A DNA stretch of 64,000 bases from Paenibacillus sp. FSL H8-0079 (GCF_037991315.1 NZ_CP150300.1:1860001-1924000); one strand, 5' to 3'. Shown: positions 42,006-51,364, counted from the first letter of the stretch. Notes: generated by a model from the sequence alone, not told the origin. Made by a program: numbers and translations.

Positions 42006-42926
42006 GTGACAGCTGATGAACACTTAACAGAGGACGAGCAAGGACGAATTAACACGGGTCTTGATTCAGTGAGTAAGACAAAGGAGAGAGATAACGCTCC
42101 GGTTGCCTTAATTACGGGTACCTCCAGTGGTTTTGGTATGCTCACCGCAATCACCCTTGCCAAGCAAGGATATCTTGTTGTTGCTACAATGCGTGACCTG
42201 AGTCGAAGAGAAGCATTGGTTAAGCTGGCTGAACAGGCGGAGATAACCGAACGTTTGCAATATGTGCAACTGGATGTGACCGATGCTGAATCGGTGCAAA
42301 AAGCTGTGGGGACTGTACTTCACGACCATGGCCGAATCGACATGCTGGTGAACAATGCGGGATTTGCGGTGGGGGGGTTCATTGAGGAAGTAGGGATGGA
42401 GGATTGGCGGCGTCAGATGGAAACCAATTTGTTTGGATTAATCGCCGTGACACGTGCGGTCCTGCCTGTGATGCGTGAACAGAAGCAGGGGCTGATTATT
42501 AACTTGTCCAGCGTCAGTGGGTTGTCGGGTTTTCCAGGGTATGCGCCCTATGCTGCCTCCAAATTCGCTGTGGAAGGATTCACGGAAAGTCTGCGGCATG
42601 AGATGTCTTCGTTCGGTGTTCGGGTGGTATTGGTTGAGCCTGGCTCTTATCGTACACCGATCTGGAATAAAGGTTTGGGTGAGATTCACCGGAGCGAGGA
42701 CTCTCCGTATAAGCATAAGCTGGACGCGGTTCTTCGTTATTCCAAACATGCGAGCGAGACTGCACCTGACCCACAGGAAGTGGCAGATCTGATCGGCCGA
42801 ATTGCACGGATGCGTGCACCAAGACTTCGATATGCTTTGGGAAAAGGTTCGCGTGTGCTCATCATTGGCAAAGCGGTGCTACCCTGGAAGTGGCTGGAGC
42901 GGATCATCGCCCGTGGCTTAAAATAG
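42006..42926 (+). CDS. classical short-chain dehydrogenase/reductase
   Basis: 306 residues. TGTSSGFG near 37, LVNNAGFAVGG near 117, the catalytic serines in INLSSVSGLSG near 164 and YAPYAASKFAVEG with YxxxK near 178. It resembles the YhxC/retinol-dehydrogenase-like SDRs, ending with a hydrophobic C-terminus that could touch the membrane. I start at GTG 42006 because AAGAAGGA lies seven bases upstream; an ATG at 41958 would add sixteen residues without a good site. It most likely completes the ketosynthase operon. Confidence 0.83.
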   Translation: MTADEHLTEDEQGRINTGLDSVSKTKERDNAPVALITGTSSGFGMLTAITLAKQGYLVVATMRDLSRREALVKLAEQAEITERLQYVQLDVTDAESVQKAVGTVLHDHGRIDMLVNNAGFAVGGFIEEVGMEDWRRQMETNLFGLIAVTRAVLPVMREQKQGLIINLSSVSGLSGFPGYAPYAASKFAVEGFTESLRHEMSSFGVRVVLVEPGSYRTPIWNKGLGEIHRSEDSPYKHKLDAVLRYSKHASETAPDPQEVADLIGRIARMRAPRLRYALGKGSRVLIIGKAVLPWKWLERIIARGLK

Positions 42927-42976
42927 CGATTAGGCAGGAGATACGATCGCATAATTCCGATTGGGAGGGATAAGCC

Positions 42977-43123
42977 ATATTCGAATTCATCGTCATTATT
43001 TTACTTCTTGCGATTGTGGGTCTGCTCTTTCATATCAATAGCAAGTTGCCAGTGCGTGACCGGGTGAAGGAAGCGATGGAACGGGATCGGAATCAGAAAC
43101 ATAATCAGGATGCACCAAATTAA
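42977..43123 (+). CDS. small membrane protein with an apparent ATA start codon
   Basis: 48 codons: a hydrophobic helix FEFIVIILLLAIVGLLFHI followed by a charged tail with RDRVKEAMERDRNQ. An in-frame TAA lies two codons before the first codon, and the first codon seven bases after a perfect GGGAGGG is ATA; no ATG, GTG or TTG is near. The composition (single N-in or C-in helix plus charged end) fits the many small membrane proteins of Bacillales. Either ATA is used as start, or a former ATG has mutated. It overlaps nothing and precedes the PfpI gene by 16 bp. Confidence 0.55.
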   Translation: MFEFIVIILLLAIVGLLFHINSKLPVRDRVKEAMERDRNQKHNQDAPN

Positions 43124-43139
43124 AACGCGGAGGTTACCA

Positions 43140-43721
43140 ATGAAAATTGCATTCGTTTTGTTTGATGGGCTGACTTTCCTTGATTTTGCAGGATTCTATG
43201 ATGTGATCAATCGGTTGAATTTCTTTGAACCCACCAAAGGAACGACGTGGGAAACCTGTGCCATGACAGATCAGGTCACGGATGAGTCTGGTTTAACGTT
43301 GAAGGTGGATCGAGTGAAGCCTGACCTGTCGGAATATGATCTCGTGTTTATCCCCGGGGGCATGGGAACGCGCAAGCTTCGATATGACGAGGCCTTCGTA
43401 GGTTGGCTGAAACAGGCTGAGTCTGTGCCTTTGAAGGTTTCGGTGTGCACAGGCTCTCTGCTGCTAGGTGCGGCTGGTTTTTTATCCGGTAAAAAAGCAA
43501 CAACACATCCCCGTGCATATAATTTGCTTGAGCCGTATGTCACCGAGGTAATTCAGAAGCGGATTGTAAAAGATGGAAATGTAATTACTGCCGGTGGAGT
43601 AGCCACGTCCATTGATCTGGGGATTTATGTTGTTGGGTTGCTTGCAGGACAGGAAGCGGCAGCGAATGTAAAACTTCAGATCGATTATCCTTATGAGATG
43701 CAGGGAGTGGTCGAAGAATGA
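43140..43721 (+). CDS. DJ-1/PfpI family protein
   Basis: 193 residues, single-domain class I glutamine-amidotransferase-like fold. The nucleophile elbow is KVSVCTGSLLLGAAGFL with the Cys near residue 103; the N-terminus MKIAFVLFDGLTFLDFAG is typical. Members include isonitrile hydratase-like and glyoxalase/deglycase-type proteins; this one is closest in pattern to the ThiJ/PfpI AraC-less group. ATG 43140 lies seven bases after GCGGAGG. It overlaps the next gene by 4 bp. Confidence 0.87.
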   Translation: MKIAFVLFDGLTFLDFAGFYDVINRLNFFEPTKGTTWETCAMTDQVTDESGLTLKVDRVKPDLSEYDLVFIPGGMGTRKLRYDEAFVGWLKQAESVPLKVSVCTGSLLLGAAGFLSGKKATTHPRAYNLLEPYVTEVIQKRIVKDGNVITAGGVATSIDLGIYVVGLLAGQEAAANVKLQIDYPYEMQGVVEE

Positions 43722-44296
43722 ACGAAGATCGAAAGCAAGAGACGTATATCATTCGCAATATTCAGCGCTGTGAAGCAGACATCTACTGGCCTTTGCGACT
43801 GGAAGCACTGAAAACACATCCTGAAGCCTTCGGGGCTTCGTTCGAGTTGTCCATTCAGATCCCCATGAATGAAGTGCAAGAGCGCATACATAATGAACCG
43901 GATGATTATATTCTGGGAGCATACACAGAAGAAGGAACCTTGGCGGGAATGATGGGTTTCAAAAGGGAACATGGCCTGAAACTCAGGCACAAAGGCATGA
44001 TCTGGGGCGTCTATGTTGCTCCGCCATATCGGGGAAGTGGGCTGGCTTCGCGTTTGCTCCGCGAGGTGCTGGATCGGGGAAGACATCTGGAAGGCATCAA
44101 GCAGATTAATCTGAGTGTAGTTACAACGAATGAATCAGCCAGACGTTTATACGAGCGATATGGATTTGAAGTCTACGGCATCGAGCGTAACGCATTGGAA
44201 GTCAACGGTCAGGGATATGATGAGGCGCATATGAATTACTTTTATACGGAGCATTCAACATTGAATGAAGATACCAGCACAGGAGGAGTCCGATGA
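43718..44296 (+). CDS. GNAT family N-acetyltransferase
   Basis: 192 residues. Acetyl-CoA motif PPYRGSGLASRLLREVLD (about 107-124), C-terminal LSVVTTNESARRLYERYGFEVYGIERNAL as in protein or small-molecule acetyltransferases. Start and stop overlap the neighbours by 4 bp each, so it is co-translated with the PfpI gene and the broken kinase-like gene. Confidence 0.9.
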   Translation: MNEDRKQETYIIRNIQRCEADIYWPLRLEALKTHPEAFGASFELSIQIPMNEVQERIHNEPDDYILGAYTEEGTLAGMMGFKREHGLKLRHKGMIWGVYVAPPYRGSGLASRLLREVLDRGRHLEGIKQINLSVVTTNESARRLYERYGFEVYGIERNALEVNGQGYDEAHMNYFYTEHSTLNEDTSTGGVR

Positions 44297-45177
44297 CAGA
44301 TCAAGTTGAACTTGAGATCGATGGTATTTCCTTTGTCTTAAAAGAGTCTCATTCTTTCGATTGGTTACAGCCCTTGGGTAGGGTTTTTCGCGTATTCGAT
44401 CAGCAGGATTCAGGGAATCTCTCTTTTGGTATTGTGCAAAAGGATGGAAAGCGATTGTTCGTTAAATATGCGGGAGCACATACGATTCATGCGAATCATA
44501 CGGGAAGTCCCCCGGAAGCCATTCGGAATCTGAAATGATCTATTTCCGTTTACGAAGATTTGGCGCATGACACGTTGATTCGACTAACGGATCATTTTGC
44601 AACGGATGAGGGCTATGCCTGTGTATTCGATTGGGTAGATGGGGAGTGTCTGCATTCCCATTGGTATTTTCCGCCTCCGGCCAAATATGAAGATCCACGT
44701 TCGCCCTACTATCGGTTCCGACAGCTTCCTGTTGAGAAACGCATTCGGGCAATGGAGCAGATTGTGAATTTTCATATCGATGTGGAACGGAGAGGTTATG
44801 TGGCTGTTGATTTGTATGATGGCAGTCTTATCTATGATTTTAACAGAGAATTCATGAAAATTTGTGATATAGATCTGTATCGGAAGGGCTCTTTTACCAA
44901 TACCATGGGGCGCATGTGGGGATCTTCCCGCTTTATGTCTTCCGAAGAGTTTGAGCTAGGCGCACCCATAGATACTGTTACCAATGTATTCAATATGGGG
45001 GCAATGGCGTTCGGGTTGCTTGGCGGGGAGAAAGATCGTTCCTATGTCAGATGGGATGCCGGAGAAGCGTTGTATCAGGTTGTGAAACGTGCAGTGAGCG
45101 ACGAGCGGTCCGAGCGGTACGCAACGATTGCGGAACTTGGTGAGGCCTGGAAAGAAGCTGCGATGCAAGGTCAATGA
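44293..45177 (+). pseudogene. serine/threonine kinase-like protein split by an in-frame TGA
   Basis: A 294-codon gene in one frame. Codons 1-81 end at TGA (44536-44538) after IRNLK; the frame continues at once with SISVYEDLAHDTLIRLTDHF and runs to 45177 without another stop. Only one codon interrupts an otherwise well-preserved protein. The N-lobe has RLFVKYAGAHT and the C-lobe GYVAVDLYDGSLIYDF, a degenerate catalytic loop and metal motif as in the YrzF-like/small bacterial kinase families. The lesion could be a nonsense mutation, a sequencing error or readthrough; it would be silent if TGA were read through. A GNAT gene overlaps its start by 4 bp. Confidence 0.75.
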
Positions 45178-45266
45178 GTGAGTGGGCGGAATTTTCGCAA
45201 ATGTGCAAATTCCATTCGTATGTGCGTGTGAAATCCCGTATAATGGAAATTATTAAGGGGGTGCAG

Positions 45267-45638
45267 ATGATGTGCAGATATGCCTTGTCAGGACCATATA
45301 AAGACATCTATGCATGTTTCATTTGTCGCAAATCATTTAAACAAGTTTCCAGACATGACCTGAGCCCTGAGGTGGTGGCACAACTTGAATATAAATGCCC
45401 GCAATGTGCCACGTCTATGGCCAGCATGGGACAGGATTTCCAGGCGCCCAAGCAAAATGATACCAAGCAATGGACCAAAGTTATGATGCTGTATCGTCAT
45501 GGTTATACCTATCATAATTGCGGGTGCGGGGCTGGATATCGCCCGGCTGATTTACGTCAATTATCCGAATTTCTTGAGCAGCAGGAAGCTGGTAAAGGCA
45601 GTGTAGGCGAACGATTATTGCAAAGGTTAACTTCTTAG
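45267..45638 (+). CDS. zinc-ribbon-like conserved hypothetical protein
   Basis: 123 residues with three cysteine pairs: CFIC near 17, CPQC near 45 and CGC near 85. These suggest a zinc-binding domain of unknown function; the central part reads SMGQDFQAPKQND. I start at the ATG pair at 45267, behind GGGGGTG; a longer reading frame from 45174 lacks a site. No signal peptide. The next gene starts 2 bp later. Confidence 0.75.
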   Translation: MMCRYALSGPYKDIYACFICRKSFKQVSRHDLSPEVVAQLEYKCPQCATSMASMGQDFQAPKQNDTKQWTKVMMLYRHGYTYHNCGCGAGYRPADLRQLSEFLEQQEAGKGSVGERLLQRLTS

Positions 45639-45640
45639 TT

Positions 45641-46360
45641 ATGCTTCCAGAATCGAACCTGTCGCCTATCGAAATGTTGAAAATACAAGCGAATACTTTA
45701 TATACGATCAACGAGCAACAGCGCCTCCTAAGCATTAACGAACCGGGTGGTGGGCAGGCTCCAGCCATTTTTATCGGCATGACTTCTGCCGGTTCACTGA
45801 CCTATTACCATGAGCAGTTACCGCCGAATCTAATGGCTGAGTTGGGTAAGGATAGCGAGCTTCCATTGGATATTCCGAAACTGATTCGAAAGGTGGAAAC
45901 CTTTGAGTCAGTCAACCGTGTGTGGATGGGACCAGCCTATTCTTTTCCTGAAACATTAGATGAGTGGGATCTGAAGGTGCAGTTGATTGGTCATGAGCAG
46001 CGTTATTTGCTTGCGGAGCATTTTCCGGAATTAACGGATCACTCGCATGAAAAAAGCCCTGTTGCCGCTTATGTTATTGAGGGTTCTGCTGTGGCAGTGT
46101 GCTGCTCTGCAAGGGTCTCCGTTCATGGTGCAGAGGCCAGCCTGTATACGGCACCTGGTTATAGAGGACATGGATATGCAGCGGAGACGGTAAAGTGCTG
46201 GCAGTATGATGTTAAGAAGCGTGGACGCATGCCGATCTACAGTACATCCTGGGATAATCTCGCTTCACAGCATGTTGCCCGTAAACTGGGACTAATTCAG
46301 TTCGGTGTGGATTTCAGCATCACAACTCTGAATTCGAGCAAGGGCTGTGACCTCCAATGA
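45641..46360 (+). CDS. GNAT family N-acetyltransferase (long form)
   Basis: 239 residues. The first half is a degenerate GNAT-like domain; the second half (about 130-235) carries the acetyl-CoA site in YTAPGYRGHGYAAETVKCWQ and a C-terminal ASQHVARKLGLIQFGVDF typical of FR47-like acetyltransferases. Such two-domain proteins use the second half for catalysis. The substrate cannot be told. It overlaps the next gene by 4 bp. Confidence 0.8.
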   Translation: MLPESNLSPIEMLKIQANTLYTINEQQRLLSINEPGGGQAPAIFIGMTSAGSLTYYHEQLPPNLMAELGKDSELPLDIPKLIRKVETFESVNRVWMGPAYSFPETLDEWDLKVQLIGHEQRYLLAEHFPELTDHSHEKSPVAAYVIEGSAVAVCCSARVSVHGAEASLYTAPGYRGHGYAAETVKCWQYDVKKRGRMPIYSTSWDNLASQHVARKLGLIQFGVDFSITTLNSSKGCDLQ

Positions 46361-46827
46361 TCCGCACTTTCGTACAAAAGGACCTGCAATATGTCATTGA
46401 AGCGCATATCCGTATTTATCGAAAAGAGTATAATTATGATGATAGCTTTGCTGAATTTATCACGAATGCGGTGAATTTGTTTGGACTTACGGGCAATCAC
46501 TCGAGGGAAATGTTGTGGATCGTTGAGCTGAATCATTCAGCTTCAGGCTCCATAGGTCTTACTCAAGTGAATGATAATACGGCTCAACTACGCTGGTTCC
46601 TGATCGAACCGGAAGCACGTGGTGCAGGATGGGGCGTGAAGCTTATCGAACAGGCAATTCTTTTTGCAAAAGAAAAGGACTACACATCTGTGATCCTGTG
46701 GACCAATGAGTCTTTGATCGGCGCACGTAGATTATATCAATCTGTGGGCTTCGAAGTGAAGGAAGTCCGCAAGCAGATGTTGTCAGGTCAGGAGCTTACC
46801 GAAGAACAATGGGAACTTGTTCTGTAG
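46357..46827 (+). CDS. GNAT family N-acetyltransferase
   Basis: 156 residues. Acetyl-CoA motif EPEARGAGWGVKLIEQAI (about 86-103) and RRLYQSVGFEVKEVRKQ near 128. It resembles the GNAT half of MarR-GNAT fusion regulators, but no DNA-binding domain is present. It is co-translated with the preceding GNAT. Confidence 0.88.
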   Translation: MIRTFVQKDLQYVIEAHIRIYRKEYNYDDSFAEFITNAVNLFGLTGNHSREMLWIVELNHSASGSIGLTQVNDNTAQLRWFLIEPEARGAGWGVKLIEQAILFAKEKDYTSVILWTNESLIGARRLYQSVGFEVKEVRKQMLSGQELTEEQWELVL

Positions 46828-46894
46828 TTGGCCGTGGGCTTGAGCATGAAAGACGAATCGGTTGTCTTAACTCATTGTTGAAAGGAGGGGTACA

Positions 46895-47281
46895 GTGAAT
46901 CGCAGAAGACTGATTCTGGGTTTGTTATCCGTATGCACAGCATTGACGGTAGTAGCATGTTCGACTCGGACAGAAGACCAAGCATTATCAGCAACCATTG
47001 AAAGCAACCTGCAGCAGATGGTTAGCGACCCTGTCCTCCTGACCAGCAGCAATCCCAATGATTATATTGCTGGTAACCGGGAGGTTTACGATGACATTTT
47101 GAATACGGGTGAGGAAGGATTGCATCTGCTGCTACAGCAGCTCGAATCCAGTCCGGATAATGGTCTCAAGGAATCGATTATGGCTCAGGCAAGTACTGAA
47201 CTGCTTGGAGAGCATAACCCCGTAGAGGCATGGCATAGTGGCAAGGACTGGCTCAGGAAGTATAAAATGAACGTAGAATAA
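46895..47281 (+). CDS. small putative lipoprotein
   Basis: 128 residues. The signal peptide MNRRRLILGLLSVCTALTV ends in a lipobox VVAC (C22), so it should be anchored to the outer face of the membrane. The mature part is about 106 residues, mainly helical, with no recognised domain. GTG start seven bases after AAAGGAGGGG. It sits between GNAT genes and racE. Confidence 0.7.
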   Translation: MNRRRLILGLLSVCTALTVVACSTRTEDQALSATIESNLQQMVSDPVLLTSSNPNDYIAGNREVYDDILNTGEEGLHLLLQQLESSPDNGLKESIMAQASTELLGEHNPVEAWHSGKDWLRKYKMNVE

Positions 47282-47360
47282 CAAACCTCACCTCCAGTCA
47301 GCATGAGCAGCATTGAGAGGTTCCTGGAACCCGAAAGAATACATTATAGAGGTGAAATCC

Positions 47361-48143
47361 TTGACTAAGAAAATTGCTTTTTTTGATTCAGGCATCGGTG
47401 GTTTAACCGTTTTGCATAAGGCATTACAACAGTTTCCGGAAGAACAGTTTCTGTATTATGCGGATACCTTGCATGTCCCGTATGGAACCAAGTCTGCGGA
47501 TGAGGTTAGAGGACATATTTTTGATTGTGTGGAAGCCATCGTTCAGGAGGATGTTCAAGCCATCGTGATTGCTTGTAATACAGCAACCAGTCTGGCTGTT
47601 AAGGATCTGCGCGCCAAGTACGATATTCCGATCATTGGCATGGAGCCTGCGGTGAAACCAGCCGTAGAGATGAATCGTGACAGTGGGAAGAGAGTGCTTG
47701 TATTTGCTACGGCCCTCACCTTGAGCCAAACCAAGTATAACGAACTGGTATCGCGTGTTGATGATCACCACAGTGTGGATTCCATTGCTCTGCCGGAACT
47801 TGTGGAGTGGTGTGAACAGCTGGACTTTGATCCGAGCAAAATCGCTGATTATTTCAGGTTCAAGCTGGCAGATTTCGATCTTCAAGGGTATGGCACAGTG
47901 GTGCTTGGCTGCACGCATTATCCATTCTATACGTCCATTCTGCGCACGGTTCTGCCAGAGCATATACAGATTATTGATGGCAGCACAGGCACGGTGAACC
48001 ACCTGAAGCAGCGTCTTGGACTGGTGGCTCAGCCTGAAGGCAGAAGAGGGGAACAAGTTACCTTCTTCAGTTCATCAGGCCGACCGGAAGAGCAGGAGAA
48101 GATGTACAGTGCACTTCAATATCTTGAGAAGAGTTCCATGTAG
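47361..48143 (+). CDS. racE: glutamate racemase
   Basis: 260 residues. The two catalytic cysteines are C72 (VIACNTATS) and C184 (VLGCTHYPF), each used for proton transfer between L- and D-glutamate, which feeds peptidoglycan synthesis. The N-terminus IAFFDSGIGGLTVL is the family signature. I start at TTG 47361, six bases after AGAGGTGA, which gives the normal family length; the frame extends upstream without a good site. A histidine phosphatase gene follows 25 bp later. Confidence 0.93.
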   Translation: MTKKIAFFDSGIGGLTVLHKALQQFPEEQFLYYADTLHVPYGTKSADEVRGHIFDCVEAIVQEDVQAIVIACNTATSLAVKDLRAKYDIPIIGMEPAVKPAVEMNRDSGKRVLVFATALTLSQTKYNELVSRVDDHHSVDSIALPELVEWCEQLDFDPSKIADYFRFKLADFDLQGYGTVVLGCTHYPFYTSILRTVLPEHIQIIDGSTGTVNHLKQRLGLVAQPEGRRGEQVTFFSSSGRPEEQEKMYSALQYLEKSSM

Positions 48144-48168
48144 GTTACACCATAGGAGGTGATAGCCG

Positions 48169-48720
48169 TTGCAGTCCATTTATCTTATCCGTCACGCCAA
48201 GGCCACGGGGCAGGAACCCCATGCAGAGCTTACAGATGAAGGGATCGGGCAGGCTGAAAAACTTGCGAATATCTTGGCTCATCATTCCATAACGTATATT
48301 GTCTCCAGTCCATGGAAAAGGGCCATTCAGACGGCTATGCCACTGGGCATAGCAACGCTGCAACATATACATACGGATGAACGTCTCCAGGAGAGGATAC
48401 TTAGCTCCGTTAATCTGCCTAACTGGATGGATGTGCTGAAACGTACATACGATGATGTGGACTGGGTGGAAGAAGGTGGGGAATCATCCAGAACCGCCGC
48501 TGAAAGAGGGATGGCACTCCTAGAAGAGTTGTGGAGCAGACCGGAACAGCACGGGGCCGTGGTTACTCATGGAAACCTGTTATCACTACTTATTCGTGAG
48601 TATGAACCATCCTTTGGTTATGGAGAGTGGACCAAACTGTCTAACCCGGATGTGTATGTGTTGGAGCGACAACGGCCAGATACAGGGCTACCCACCATTC
48701 GCAGAATTTGGACAGATTGA
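48169..48720 (+). CDS. histidine phosphatase family protein
   Basis: 183 residues. The catalytic histidine is H9 in LIRHA, with R8; R46-type phosphate-binding residues occur in SSPWKRAIQTA, and the second histidine lies in VVTHGN near 130. Substrates in this family range from phosphosugars to nucleotides. TTG start with a perfect AGGAGGTGAT site. Probably co-transcribed with racE. Confidence 0.88.
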   Translation: MQSIYLIRHAKATGQEPHAELTDEGIGQAEKLANILAHHSITYIVSSPWKRAIQTAMPLGIATLQHIHTDERLQERILSSVNLPNWMDVLKRTYDDVDWVEEGGESSRTAAERGMALLEELWSRPEQHGAVVTHGNLLSLLIREYEPSFGYGEWTKLSNPDVYVLERQRPDTGLPTIRRIWTD

Positions 48721-48725
48721 ACAGC

Positions 48726-48769
48726 AAAAGAGTGCTCCAGCGATAGTATATCAGCCAGAACACTCTTTT
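48726..48769 (+). terminator. bidirectional terminator
   Basis: AAAAGAGTG pairs with CACTCTTTT between the convergent histidine phosphatase and DUF423 genes. Confidence 0.75.
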
Positions 48770-48789
48770 CGTTTATACATGGGGCGTAT

Positions 48790-49152
48790 TTATAGTGCAG
48801 CAATAATGATCATAACCCATCCAGCCAAAAATGCGACTCCGCCAAGTGGGGTAATGGCTCCCAATTTGCGAACACCCGTTACACTTAAAGCGTACAGGCT
48901 ACCCGAGAACAGGATGATCCCGGCGAACAACAGCCATCCGGCAAGCATGACGAGTGAAGAGGATTCGAGGCGGTCTGCCAGCAGTCCGATCAGGATGATT
49001 CCAAGTCCGTGGGCGATATGATACTGAACACCGGTTTCGTAGATTTTGATCATGTCAGCGGATAATTTACGCTTGAGCGCGTGTGCTCCGAAAGCACCCA
49101 AAGCGACAGCCAGAAACATCATAATACTGCCGAGGATAATCAGGGTTTGCAA
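48790..49152 (-). CDS. DUF423 family membrane protein (YwdK-like)
   Basis: 120 residues with four membrane helices. The typical start LIILGSIMMFLAVALGAFGAH and QYHIAHGLGIIL mark the family, whose function is unknown. I prefer TTG 49152, eleven bases after AAAGGAG; a GTG four codons upstream overlaps that site. Confidence 0.85.
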   Translation of the reverse strand: MQTLIILGSIMMFLAVALGAFGAHALKRKLSADMIKIYETGVQYHIAHGLGIILIGLLADRLESSSLVMLAGWLLFAGIILFSGSLYALSVTGVRKLGAITPLGGVAFLAGWVMIIIAAL

Positions 49153-49221
49153 TGTGTTTTTCACTCCTTTTAAGGGTAATTAGATACAACATCAAGGTGT
49201 ACTCGTCCTGATGAGAGTTGT

Positions 49222-50151
49222 TTACAGTTTGCGCAATTGAATCTGCCCAATGGAGTGATCGGCTTCCTTTTTCAGAATCAGCCTGGCACGTCCTTTGGTT
49301 GGCAAAATGTTTTCATGCAGGTTTTTGGCATTGATATCATGCCAAATCTGGTTGGCTGTACGCACGGTTTCTTCTTCATCAATATTGGCGAATCGTTGAT
49401 GGAAAAAGGAATCCGTGTTCTGAAACGCTGTATTGCGTAACAGCTTGAAACGCTCAACGTACCAGTGCCTTATATGTTCTTCTTCCGCATCAATGTAGAT
49501 GGAGAAATCAAAGAAATCACTGACCAGCAAAGGCGTTTCCTTTTTGATCTGGAGCACATTGATGCCTTCAATAATGAGAATATCCGGCTGACAGATCTGC
49601 TTCTCTTCCCCTTGAATGACATCGTAGGCGAGGTGAGAATAGACCGGTGCTTTCACTTCGGGTTTGCCTGATTTCACATCGCCCATGAACTGAATCAGGG
49701 ATTTGATATCATAGCTTTCCGGGAAGCCCTTGCGGTTCATGATGCCCTTCTCTTGCAGCACGGCATTGGGATATAAGAAACCGTCGGTTGTGACCAGGTC
49801 AACTTTTGGGCTATTCTTACCTCTGGCGAGCAGTGCCTGGAGCAAGCGGGCCGCTGTACTTTTGCCCACGGCAACACTTCCCCCGATTCCAATGATGTAG
49901 GGGGTGGGGAGAGCTTTTTTTTTCATAAAGGAGGCCGTCAGTCGATTCAGTTCTCGTGAAACTCTTGCATATAAGTCAATAAAGTGGGTAAGAGGCAGAT
50001 ATATATCTTCGACTTCTTGAATCGATACCTCTTCATTCAATCCCTTTAACTGTTCTAATTCGGCTTCCGTCAGTGGAAGAGTGGTCTGATGTTCTTTAAG
50101 TTCAGCCCATTCCTTGCGGTTAAACTCGATGTAAGGAGAGTATGAATTCAT
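49222..50151 (-). CDS. coaA: pantothenate kinase, type I (CoaA)
   Basis: 309 residues, the length of bacterial CoaA. The P-loop is [10 protein letters not shown] (residues 90-99); the acidic residue following strand [13 protein letters not shown] and the IIEGINVLQ block are as in E. coli CoaA. It phosphorylates pantothenate with ATP, the first step of CoA synthesis, and is feedback-inhibited by CoA. Only a weak ribosome binding site is seen before the ATG. The 194-bp gap upstream is divergent to the DUF3891 gene. Confidence 0.93.
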   Translation of the reverse strand: MNSYSPYIEFNRKEWAELKEHQTTLPLTEAELEQLKGLNEEVSIQEVEDIYLPLTHFIDLYARVSRELNRLTASFMKKKALPTPYIIGIGGSVAVGKSTAARLLQALLARGKNSPKVDLVTTDGFLYPNAVLQEKGIMNRKGFPESYDIKSLIQFMGDVKSGKPEVKAPVYSHLAYDVIQGEEKQICQPDILIIEGINVLQIKKETPLLVSDFFDFSIYIDAEEEHIRHWYVERFKLLRNTAFQNTDSFFHQRFANIDEEETVRTANQIWHDINAKNLHENILPTKGRARLILKKEADHSIGQIQLRKL

Positions 50152-50345
50152 GAGATCCCGCTTTCTGTATGTAATATGATCGTGGACACAACCCTTAGTG
50201 TACCAAATTTCAGGAAACTGACAACACCTTTACATTGTGCATTCCATAATGCCTTTCGTCAAAATGGAGTGAAAAGTAACTTATAGGAAAGTTTAACCCA
50301 ATTTATGTTAAAGTCAACGTATACCATGCGGAAGGGTGACAGCAA

Positions 50346-51134
50346 ATGATCGTATATGAGAGAGAGCATGATTTTGTTTTGACCGCACAGCATGAGCATG
50401 GAGTAGTAGCCGGAGAGATGGCTTCCCACTGGAAAAATGAATTGCTTGCCGATGCTGCTCATCGAGATGATTTAATTCTGGCGGCGAGAGAACATGACCG
50501 TGGCTGGATCGAACTGGATTCATCTCCGTTCTGGAATGATTACAGTCAATCGCCGTATTCGTTTCGTGATTTTCCGCTACGTCCGCGTTTTGTATTCTAC
50601 CATAAAGGCATTGAAGAAGTTCGGCAGAAAAACCTTTACGCCGGATTACTGTGTAGCTTGATGTATACGGAGCTATTTCAGAAAAATCTGGGAGCCAATG
50701 CTCAGGATGATGAAGACATCCGAGATTATCTGAATGAAGAATTGGAACATCAGTTGAGTTGGGAGAACCAGCTTGGTGGTGATACTGAAGCATTGAAACG
50801 AAGGCTGCAAAGCGATGTGGAAATCATGTTGTTCTGTGATCAGCTCAGTCTGTTTCTCTGTATGGAGGAACCGGGAACACCTGCTGCACGTTATGATTTT
50901 TTTGCAGAAGGCCTCAGTTGTACGTTTGATGCCTGTTCCAGACAACCGATTCAGGCAGAGTGGTTATCCAATGAGAAAGTAGGGCTGTCTTTTTTCCCGT
51001 TTGATGAGAACTTTACGGTTGTTTTGCCTTACAAATCGGTACCGAAGGCAAGTATCCGCAAATTTGGTATGCAGCAGGCTTATCGCCGGGCGGAGTGGAA
51101 GGAACGCCGGGTGTTGATTACGGAATTGAAGTGA
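50346..51134 (+). CDS. DUF3891 family protein
   Basis: 262 residues. The N-terminus VYEREHDFVLTAQHEHGVVAG and AAREHDRGWIELD match DUF3891; conserved histidines H17, H19 and an H-D pair (H53-D54) could bind a metal, recalling HD-like hydrolases, but this is inference. No signal peptide. Divergent from coaA. Confidence 0.82.
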   Translation: MIVYEREHDFVLTAQHEHGVVAGEMASHWKNELLADAAHRDDLILAAREHDRGWIELDSSPFWNDYSQSPYSFRDFPLRPRFVFYHKGIEEVRQKNLYAGLLCSLMYTELFQKNLGANAQDDEDIRDYLNEELEHQLSWENQLGGDTEALKRRLQSDVEIMLFCDQLSLFLCMEEPGTPAARYDFFAEGLSCTFDACSRQPIQAEWLSNEKVGLSFFPFDENFTVVLPYKSVPKASIRKFGMQQAYRRAEWKERRVLITELK

Positions 51135-51185
51135 GAACTCGAACATCCGAGCTTGAGGAATGCACAGCATAGAATATCACAAAAC

Positions 51186-51218
51186 AGGCGGGCTTCTGAT
51201 GTACAGGGCGTCCGCCTT
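51186..51218 (+). terminator. possible terminator after the DUF3891 gene
   Basis: AGGCGG-GC pairs with GC-GT-CCGCCT and is followed by TTTC. The T tract is short. Confidence 0.5.
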
Positions 51219-51364
51219 TCGTATGCATATATATCATCATGGACTACACTTCGAGATCGATGAAAATACAAATGAATCAGCGTGGGAATAAAGAAGGAAA
51301 ACACAGGTTATTCCCAGAAATGTTAGTGTACAGCAGAGAAGCGCATGTTAGTGGGAGGACGAAT

